From Rhyacophila brunnea (taxonomy: Eukaryota > Arthropoda > Insecta > Trichoptera > Rhyacophilidae): a stretch of 64,000 nucleotides of DNA. Under the pieces are notes generated by a model that saw nothing but the letters and a program-made list of their open reading frames with translations, did not search any database and had not been told where the DNA came from. The position numbers were made by a program, and so were the translations under genes. Below are positions 56,805 through 64,000 of this stretch, piece by piece (the stretch's first letter is position 1; each line of letters opens with the position of its first letter). The stretch spans positions 496,001-560,000 of the forward strand of contig JAGYXB010000463.1 in assembly GCA_022495005.1 (NCBI GenBank). The letters run 5' to 3'.

Positions 56805-57295
56805 CATAGCGTTCAAAATTCATCTTTCGCTCGAGCTATTTCCGCTGGCCATTATTTAAATGCTGCCTCCTTTTAAAATTAACCCCCCTTTTAAAATCCA
56901 ACCCCTAGATGCCACAGAAATATTCAGTCAATTTTACTTCTAGATTCTTGTAGTACCTATATTATAATATGCCCATTCTTACAAATTCCCTTTCGCGCGG
57001 TTAGGCCCATGCCATATTAGTACGGAGTAAGCTCAATATTTACCACTATTTTATATCTCAATAACTGTGTTGACAAAAATACATTTGAAACTTCATTCTT
57101 TCCTGTGCCAATAAAATATTTTCTTAACATTGCGATTGTTATAAAATATTTACATAAATAACTATATACATTTTTTGTATAGAAAACCCTAAAAAAACTT
57201 TATTTTCACGGAAAAGACACAATTTACTCATATAATAATTATGTTTTTCTTAAAATAGTTTATTTTTAATTTATATGTATGTACGCATATAGTAA
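56805..57295. other. Spacer, nothing recognised
   Basis: Sequence directly right of the hAT insertion (CGTTTCATAGCG, CTCGAGCTATTTCC) is somewhat richer in GC and may be the pre-insertion host DNA. Confidence 0.4.
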
Positions 57296-57299
57296 TATC

Positions 57300-57400
57300 A
57301 ATAGAATTTTGTTAAGTGTTGTCTTTACATTATGTAACGTTGTGAACACTTTAAACTTATATTTGTAATGTCTACACTCTACATTATGCAATTAAACTAA
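57300..57400 (+). repeat. Family A retrotransposon 3' tail
   Basis: GTTGTGAACACTTTAAACTT and TGTAATGTCTACACTCTAC match the 3' untranslated end of family A. No coding remains. Confidence 0.6.
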
Positions 57401-57480
57401 ATTTATTCTGTAACAAAATTAAATAATTGAGCTTGTATTATTTACTTTACTAAAACTATATTTTATAAAGTGATAATAAA

Positions 57481-57606
57481 AATTATATTTAATTCTGCAA
57501 GTTATTTTAATAGTCGATAGTTATTTCAGTTGTAACATGATAATGATATTACAACCGAAATACGCATCGACTATTAAAATAGCTTGTAGAATTTAATAAT
57601 ATTTAT
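57481..57606. mobile_element. Fold-back MITE, about 126 bp
   Basis: Arms GTTATTTTAATAGTCGAT and ATCGACTATTAAAATAGC, plus TTTCAGTTGTAA and TTACAACCGAAA, pair over about 55 bp around a CATGATAATGAT loop. Ends are AT-rich, so exact boundaries and any duplication are uncertain. Confidence 0.65.
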
Positions 57607-57629
57607 TTTATATTAAGTTTATTATTAAA

Positions 57630-57986
57630 AGACAGATCCAGAAACTTAGAGTAGCACAGTGTGGTATGGAGAGATGCATGCTAGGCATAACGCGAAAGGA
57701 AAAAAAGAGGAATGAATGGATAAGGAAGCAGACAAGTGTTTGCGATGTAATAGAGTTCATTAAAAGCCTCAAACAGAGATGGGCTGCACACATAGCTCGA
57801 AGAAGAGACAATCGTTGGACAAATTTAGTCATCCAGTGGTATCCAAGAGATACAAAACGTCCGCAAGATAGGCCTAGAGGCCGCTGGATCGATGAAATGA
57901 TAATGTTCTGCGGAAGTACGTGGCAACGCAACGCACAGGACCGAGAGAAGTGGAAGCAGCTTGAAGAGGCCTTCATCCAGCAGTAG
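57630..57986 (+). pseudogene. RTE-clade polymerase C-terminus, open frame, 5'-truncated
   Basis: An uninterrupted frame of about 119 codons ends at TAG and is followed by a CTGATGATGATA tail. Motifs in order: QKLRVAQCGMERCMLGITRK, RNEWIRKQTSV, KQRWAAHIARRRDNRWTN, DTKRPQDRPRGRWIDEM, then WQRNAQDREKWKQLEEAF and IQQ. It aligns throughout with the minus-strand copy at 16508-16954. The lack of lesions suggests a fairly recent insertion, but 5' truncation (no catalytic domain) means it cannot act alone. The piece starts right after a MITE at 57606. Confidence 0.9.
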
Positions 57987-58009
57987 ATAAATTCAGGCTG
58001 ATGATGATA

Positions 58010-58985
58010 TATATTAATTTAACTCACGTTTACGTGGTAGAACTCCATTATAAGTTATTTTTGTTAATTCTACTTTAACTGAGTCATTTGCTTTGACAGC
58101 TGCTTCAGACTATAAACCCATTTCTTTTCTAATGCACAAACACCAGTAGCGTAATCCTCATCTATCTTATTTAAGTTTTTTTTTTTAAATATAATGTACA
58201 GCTGATTACCACTATTTTGAATGAGAAGAGATGCTGATATTAAGATAGTGTATATACCATCTCGCTATATCTCAACCATCCGAAATTGGAAAGAGGCTCT
58301 CTAAATCTTCAATTTCAGTTATTGTTAACTGGTCCGTAGACGGGTTAATTGTTCGAAACAGCTGTCAACATAAATGACTCGTTTAAAGTAAAATTCGAAA
58401 ATAACTTTGTTTAAACACCATTGATTTATATTATCATTTTGGAAAAACATATTTAAACCAGGAACATGAAAAAGTATATTATCTACGTCAGCAGCATTGC
58501 GTGCATTGCTTGTAAATGTAAATGAAAATGGCAGCTCGCTGTTAGCGTCTTGTTTTATAACAAAAATACCCCATTTATGTATATTATATTAAATCCCACG
58601 AAAAGATTGTGTCTGAAATTTAATAACTTAGTTATAAATTGCCGCAAACAAATCTTAGTGGTTATGCGAGGATTTAAAATACTGTTTTTAATTTCAAGTG
58701 CTTCTTTTAAAAACTCGACGTGTGAGTGATGTCTAATATTACTTGTTTTTCTATAAAGTAGTTTGACGAAGGAAAAAGACTGTCTGGAGTGATCAGTTGA
58801 AGGACTTCACAAGCTTTACTGTTCCAATAATCATGATAATAGAGGAGAAAATTGTGTGTGTTCATTGATTCTCACCTACATTGCAATTAGTCGAAATCAT
58901 ACCGATCGAATATTCTTAACAATATTCACTTAATTAGTTAGGTACTTAGGTTATCAATAAATTAAATAAAAGACAATTTATTGTC
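58010..58985. other. AT-rich spacer
   Basis: No element recognised. Confidence 0.45.
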
Positions 58986-58989
58986 ATCG

Positions 58990-59222
58990 GGGAGATATCA
59001 GGTGCAGAACCAACCTGCCACTGGTAATGCCAATTGGGAGGGCGATAACTATGTTCAACGAAATTGCTTCGGGTGTCTATATATTCCACCTACGTGAGGA
59101 TGAGTATAGGTGGACGTTGTTTCATAAATTCTTAAAATGGGGTCTACTTTACTCATCCGGTGTACTTTCTTGTACCTATCTAATTTATATTTTTTGTATT
59201 TACACATTTCTACTGTTTAAGA
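58990..59222 (+). pseudogene. Family A retrotransposon C-terminus
   Basis: MPIGRAITMFNEIASGVYIF and HLREDEYRWTLFHKFLK match the 29.2-kb copy. The KFLK stop is changed to TGG, so the frame runs on into the 3' region. The 3' tail is cut at 59222, where an unrelated repeat begins. A tail of this family reappears at 60275. Confidence 0.75.
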
Positions 59223-59378
59223 CGATACATCAGTGAAACGGCAAATTTTGTACTCGCTGGCATTCGAAGAGCGAACGTCGAGGTGTGAATACGTCAATTT
59301 GTTTCGTGATGGCGACGGGGGTATTAATTCTTAAATCGTGTAAAGATGACTAAAAATGTTACCCAATTACTATAGTAG
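59223..59378 (+). repeat. Direct repeat D1, copy 1
   Basis: CGATACATCAGTGAAACGG, GAGCGAACGTCGAGGTGT, GGCGACGGGGGTATTAATTC and AAAGATGACTAAAAATGTTA recur at 59868-60048 in the same order. No coding match. Confidence 0.8.
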
Positions 59379-59429
59379 TAGGTAGCTATAGATAGTAGAT
59401 AGTACCTACCTATAAGAACGCGGGAGCAT

Positions 59430-59640
59430 CAGGTGCCTGAATCTGTCATTGGTGATGTCAATTTTGAGGTCATAGCTACGTTTGACGAAATTAATTCGGA
59501 TATCGATATATTCCACTTGGGTGAGGTGAGTTTTATGTGGAAGGTGTTTCTTTGAGAAAGGATTACCTATTAGGTAGTGAAATTCTTAAGACAGGTTTTG
59601 TTTAGTTCATTCGATGTATGTACCTACTTCCTTATTAGGC
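59430..59640 (+). pseudogene. Family A retrotransposon C-terminus, decayed
   Basis: AGGTGCCTGAATCTGTCATT, ATCGATATATTCCACTTGGG and GTGAGTTTTATGTGGAAGG follow the family A order, with a small insertion near 59555-59580. It is clearly older than the copy just upstream. Confidence 0.6.
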
Positions 59641-59867
59641 ATATGTATATGTGCTAACGTCGCGAACTTATACTATGTTAGAAACACTTTTTAATACTCA
59701 AAAACATTTTTTATACGAGACGTAATTAAAATAAACGAATAGTCTACAATCGAATATAATTATGTAAATGTGTAATACTATAATATATTATGGTAAACAA
59801 TATCTTTGTGTGTCAAACCTTACTGTTTGGTTTTAATATTAGTTTCATTTTTATGGTATTTTCAAAT

Positions 59868-60048
59868 TAAGGCGATACTTCAGTGAAACGGAAAATAATT
59901 TTCAACTATTAACGCGACGAAATTTTGGACTCGCTGGCAGTCTGAGAGCGAACGTCGAGGTGTCAATACGTCATTTTGTTTCGTGGAGGCGACGGGGGTA
60001 TTAATTCTTAAATCGTATAAAGATGACTAAAAACGTTACCCATTTACT
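59868..60048 (+). repeat. Direct repeat D1, copy 2
   Basis: Same order as 59223-59378, with an extra 20-odd bases (ATTTTCAACTATTAACGCG) near the start that copy 1 lacks or has lost. Confidence 0.8.
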
Positions 60049-60074
60049 TTAAAAAGAAAACATGTCAATGAATA

Positions 60075-60098
60075 TATTATTATTATTATTATTATTAC
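60075..60098. repeat. (TTA)n microsatellite
   Basis: About eight TTA/ATT units without interruption. Confidence 0.85.
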
Positions 60099-60274
60099 TA
60101 ATAGAACATTAAATGGACGCATGTTGGATTTTTGTGACAAATTATATTTCGGTCGGCATTCGTCATTTGCACCAGCGACCCGCAATCCGCGCATCGCCTA
60201 GCCACGATCTTTTTAGACCATGCCTCAACTGATGTATAGCCTTAATAACATACTATCTATCTCTATACTGATCT

Positions 60275-60390
60275 ATCTCTTTTTTATATAATACTGTTTT
60301 ATATTTCCTTGTTTCTAAATGTCATATTGTGAACGTCTTAAACTTATAATTTGTAATGTCCACAATATGTTAAAAAAAATTGAAATTGAA
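60275..60390 (+). repeat. Family A retrotransposon 3' tail
   Basis: TTCCTTGTTTCTAAATGTCA, TTGTGAACGTCTTAAACTT and TGTCCACAATATG are almost identical to 29505-29575. It could be the displaced tail of the copy at 58990-59222 or of the one at 59430. Confidence 0.75.
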
Positions 60391-60394
60391 TCAT

Positions 60395-61220
60395 AAAGAG
60401 GACAGTTAGTTATGGATAAACAAATGGAAAAACTGTTATTTTTATGTAAAAAATAAGTGCAATTTACCGTCTGCAATAAGATGTATTTATAATGATAAAT
60501 AAAAATATAAAAATATCCCTCTTTTCTATGATGGTGGAAAAGATTTATGGTGTTGCGGTCTGATTGCGTCTGTGTTTATTTGTTGATGACCGCCCGTTTT
60601 ATATTTTTTTAAAGTTCACTTTAAGGTTATTGCCATTCATTGTTTGTTCGACTAACCTTTTCATTTTGTTAAGTATTTTTTAGAGTTAAGTATCTTGAAT
60701 TCGTTTATATCACTATGTCATTCAAATAACTCATATAAATGCTATTATTAGATCATTTATGTACCACCATTGAGGTAATAAAACATCCCAAAAAGTGACA
60801 AAAATACGTCTAGTAAGATTATTTAAAATTTGCCAATTTGAATGTATGTATGCCTTTGAGATTTGGACGGTGACAGAGGCTAGACAAATTTGAAATATAC
60901 TGATGGAGTCGGATGTTGAGAGATTCAAGACAGACTCTTGAAAATATGCCTTCATCGGAATTCCTCAATTTGGAAAAACTCTTTAAAAATATATTTAGTC
61001 ATGTCGAGGATCGGAGTTCTCTCCGAGGAAGAGTTCCGTCGATATGGACTTAATTAAATCAAGAATTCCACAGCTTTGATATATATATTTTATAAATTAA
61101 CATGAGTTATTTACCACAAACTACTGAATTTACTGAAAATATCAGTTTCTGGTTATTTAGTAATATAGCTTGACTTAATAAATTATTGTTCTGGAATCCC
61201 AAATAGGCATCCTCTTTTTC
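60395..61220. other. AT-rich spacer
   Basis: No element recognised. Confidence 0.45.
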
Positions 61221-61223
61221 TTC

Positions 61224-61395
61224 TTCTTTTGACCATGTCCGACCCTAATAAATTCATATTATGGGCCTTCACAGACTGGAGATTTGTTTTTTTGAGAAAT
61301 GGATGTTAGTCACTTTCTCAACCTATTAGGTCCATACTCTTATTCCAAACTCAAATTGAAAGACAATATGTGTATTTGCCAGACCCAGGATTCTC
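61224..61395 (-). repeat. SINE family 1, truncated copy
   Basis: The plus strand reads TTTTGACCATGTCCGACCCT, GAAATGGATGTTAGTCACTT, CAACCTATTAGGTCCATACT and GCCAGACCCAGGATTC. It ends at the B-box, so the tRNA head is lost. Confidence 0.8.
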
Positions 61396-61484
61396 AGTGA
61401 CAGTTTTTTTATGAAACAGATGCGACAGTCGCTTCGTCATAAAGTATGTACAAATTAAAAGAGGAGTATTTTTCACAAACTGAG

Positions 61485-61695
61485 TTTCTTAGATTAAATT
61501 AAATAAATAGATGTCGTGTTTCCGTACAGAAATCCTAAAAAATAGTTTGCCAAAAAATTTAGGTCAATTTTAAGAGTCAGCACATCGGTTTAACTACTAT
61601 TGTATTTTTTCATAACAGACAACTCATACTCCGACTCAGTGCAATAGCTAAACTAAGGGTTGCTTCGTTTTCATCCAGACTGTGAGATAACAAAT
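61485..61695 (+). repeat. Diverged direct duplication D2, copy 1
   Basis: TTAGATTAAATTAAATAAAT, AGATGTCGTGTTTCC and TTGCTTCGTTTTCATCC correspond in order to 62062-62290. Similarity is patchy with many indels. Confidence 0.55.
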
Positions 61696-61822
61696 TATCC
61701 AAAGTGTAAAATTATTGCTGTAGGTATTTAAATTCGTAAATGGGCGTCCAACCTGGGAATGTCTCGAGGTTCGACGTCCCTAAAATTACCACTTAATCTA
61801 TAACACCTATTCAACAGAGCTT

Positions 61823-61965
61823 GGGGCGGCTCTCGTGTCGCAGTGCGTAAGGCGCTGGCCTTCCACCCAAGATTTCTGGGTTCGATTTCCGGTGAAAACA
61901 CAATATTTAGATGATTTTTTCAAAACCTGGGTGTGTGTGATTGTTTAAAACCACCTTCTACGAAA
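61823..61965 (+). repeat. SINE family 2 copy with intact tRNA head
   Basis: GTGTCGCAGTGCGTAAGGCG, CTGGCCTTCCACCCAAG and GGGTTCGATTTCCGGTGA are the A-box, anticodon arm and B-box. The body runs to GGGTGTGTGTGATTGTTT. It separates the two D2 copies. Confidence 0.78.
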
Positions 61966-62061
61966 AAGCAAGGACATAGTAATCAATAATTCTTTAAAAA
62001 AAAATAGAGCTTCTGGCTTGGGAAAAAGCAAAAAAAATAGAATTGTACTGAATCTGAGATG

Positions 62062-62290
62062 CACACTTAGATTAAGTTAAATAAACAGATGTAGTGCTTC
62101 TATACAAAAATGTTTCTATAATTTAGTTTTCCATAAAAATTAAGATTCCGAGAATGATAAATGCAGAGCTCGATAGATTTTTTTAGACGACAGAGTTTTC
62201 ATAGTGAACCATAATGTATCATACGACTCTGCCAGTAAATGCAAATGGCATACTAAAAGTTACTTAGTTTTCAATGGATCTGTGCTCCTT
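62062..62290 (+). repeat. Diverged direct duplication D2, copy 2
   Basis: CTTAGATTAAGTTAAATAAA, AGATGTAGTGCTTC and TTACTTAGTTTTCAATGG parallel 61485-61695. Confidence 0.55.
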
Positions 62291-62534
62291 ACTCGAATGC
62301 ATAATTGATGTATGATATCCGAGTCATGTATATTTCTATGAAGCAAAAAATTGTGTTGAGGGGGCAGCTTGTATTGTGTTGTAATCAAGGAACACAAAAA
62401 TGATGGGAAATACGTTACCTTCTGGGTGTATGGTAGTAAGAATGTACAATAATTATTCTTGATTGTGTAGAAATATGGGATAAACTTTAATACGTTGTAA
62501 AGAATTTATTTGCAACGCTTACGTTTGTACGGTA

Positions 62535-62712
62535 CGGTCTTCGTAGTCGAGCACGTAAGGCTGGCCTTTCATCTGGGTGCCCCAAGCTCGATCTCGGTGA
62601 GATCACAATATATTTATATGATTTACTCAAATCCTGGTTATTTGTGATTGTTTTTCTTCTATTACTAATTACACTACTGTCATTGAGCTTCATTGCCTAT
62701 TGTAGTGTTAAA
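62535..62712 (+). repeat. SINE family 2 copy
   Basis: GTCTTCGTAGTCGAGCACG, TAAGGCTGGCCTTTCATC and CACAATATATTTATATGATT, then TTATTTGTGATTGTTTTTCT, match the 28.9-kb copy end to end. Confidence 0.78.
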
Positions 62713-62719
62713 ATATAAT

Positions 62720-63530
62720 ATATATTATTAATTATCATGCATTATTTTGTCACGGATCGAAACGAATTGCGCATTTTGGAGGCGTTGTTCATATTTCTTA
62801 AGTTTTATGTCATAAAACGAACTTTATGGAAAATTCTTGATCTATGGCGACATACTTTCAAATTTATTAATCTGTTTTTTTTGTTGTAATAAAGAACGCG
62901 ATATTATATGGCTTATACTAATGATATTATTTGATTTTAAATTCAATTCGAATATTCTAACTTCAATACAGTATTACTATGAATTTATTTTCACATCTTT
63001 CAACTTACGTATTATTTATATAAAATATTAAAATTTTCACTATTAGTATTAAGGTTTCAATGTTGAAAATATAGCTCTAATTTCAGAAATTATCTCGTGT
63101 ATTTTATTCTCCGTGGAACAGAAAAAAAATGTACCTACGTAGATATTTTTTAGTTCATTATTTTATGATCTACAAAAGAAAGCGTCTAGATTATTATATG
63201 GTTTCATATAGAATGGATAAAAACAAGGTTAAATATAGACAATATAACGCACGTATTGTGTTTATTAAAGTATCAGAATTCTACTAGAATTGTCTAAAAG
63301 AAAATTTGAAAAGGAAAGTAATAAATCAATGAATAAGATAGTATTATATCATTATTGTTTCCATATTTATTGATTGTGAGCACTGCTATATCTTCTCTAT
63401 TCTCTGAAATATCACCATGAATTCTCAGTTCACGAGTGAGTAATAAAATAAAAGCTTTCAAAATATGATTTTTGCAAAGAATCCTTAGGATATTGTGGAA
63501 ATAAATAATTCAGAACGATGTGTCTAAAAA
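62720..63530. other. AT-rich spacer
   Basis: No element recognised. Confidence 0.45.
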
Positions 63531-63536
63531 ATATAT

Positions 63537-63791
63537 CGTCACTGTTCTGGCAGAAGACACTAATTCGAAAAAATGACATATTGAGTTAATTATACCAAAA
63601 TGTTCCTTATTTCAAACTTTACCGTCTGGAAACCTTCTTAATAAATAAACAGTCTTTATTTTAAAGTCATCCTATTTATGATTACTTAATAAACTCACAT
63701 GATAGACCATTTCAAACATTTTAACAACTTCAAAGTCAAATTACTCAAAACTAGTATTCTCCAGTTAGTGTGATCTGCCAGAACAGAGACG
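63537..63791 (+). mobile_element. 255-bp TIR element R7, copy 2
   Basis: Same length, ends and orientation as 11008-11262. It starts CGTCACTGTTCTGGCAGAAG and ends GCCAGAACAGAGACG, improving the TIR match. Its flanks ATAT on both sides may be a 4-bp duplication. Confidence 0.82.
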
Positions 63792-64000
63792 ATATTATGT
63801 GTAAAATATAACGTTTTCTTTAATATTATAATAATTGTTGTTGTTGAAGGTGGGTACATTACAGTGAAAATATTGATATTCAAAGCAGTTTAGTTGTACA
63901 TAATTTATCCATAGAATAACTTTAGTTTCTCAGTGTTAAAGATCATAATATTACTATTGAAATTTAGGTATATTTGCTAAAAATTCCCTCAGAATAGAGA

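Noticed and set aside
57608..57976. 122-codon minus-strand frame
   Set aside because: Antisense shadow of the plus-strand RTE fragment at 57630-57986.
1..64000. CRISPR array, operons or bacterial signals
   Set aside because: No regularly spaced direct repeats with unique spacers and no coding density compatible with a prokaryote.

Overview
The window looks like a gene desert from an arthropod nuclear genome, most probably an insect. It is strongly AT-rich with no operon structure. No open frame reads as an intact host protein. Almost everything recognisable is transposon debris of animal type: non-LTR retrotransposon 3' ends, hAT and pogo-like DNA transposons, tRNA-derived SINEs and fold-back MITEs. 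One MITE loop carries TTAGG pentamers, the insect telomeric unit. The RTE-type 3' ends close with the ATCATCATCAGCC-type sequence common in insects such as Lepidoptera. The order cannot be fixed from this sequence alone, and no real host exon could be supported.

Layout. 1-10 kb: AT-rich spacer with one copy each of two unknown repeat families and weak reverse-transcriptase relics. 10-14 kb: a fold-back element with TTAGG repeats, a 255-bp MITE whose twin lies at 63.5 kb, a decayed Myb/SANT-like (Harbinger-associated) relic, and a hAT-type element with a 9-bp flanking repeat. 16-22 kb: an RTE 3' fragment with a 12-bp target-site duplication, a 977-bp hAT element still carrying a readable transposase C-terminus, and a cluster of unknown repeats. 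23-30 kb: four copies of one jockey/CR1-like family, one internally deleted. 30-35 kb: hAT relics. 35-43 kb: a triple nest, in which a pogo-like element lies inside a 2,845-bp TIR element, which itself splits a SINE. 43-58 kb: SINEs, two further non-LTR families, a 308-bp palindrome, and a hAT element with perfect 8-bp duplications. 58-64 kb: diverged direct duplications, SINEs and the second 255-bp MITE.

No pathway is encoded here. The elements are linked as parasites and hosts. The SINEs need a LINE reverse transcriptase, and the short TIR elements need a transposase from elsewhere. Several GC-richer islands (near 11.5, 12.3, 14.5, 28.6, 43.7, 46.3 and 50.2 kb) are not explained by repeats seen here. 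They are the best candidates for host regulatory DNA, but this is inference only. Similarity statements rest on reading by eye; repeat boundaries without a stated TSD or TIR are approximate to some tens of bases.
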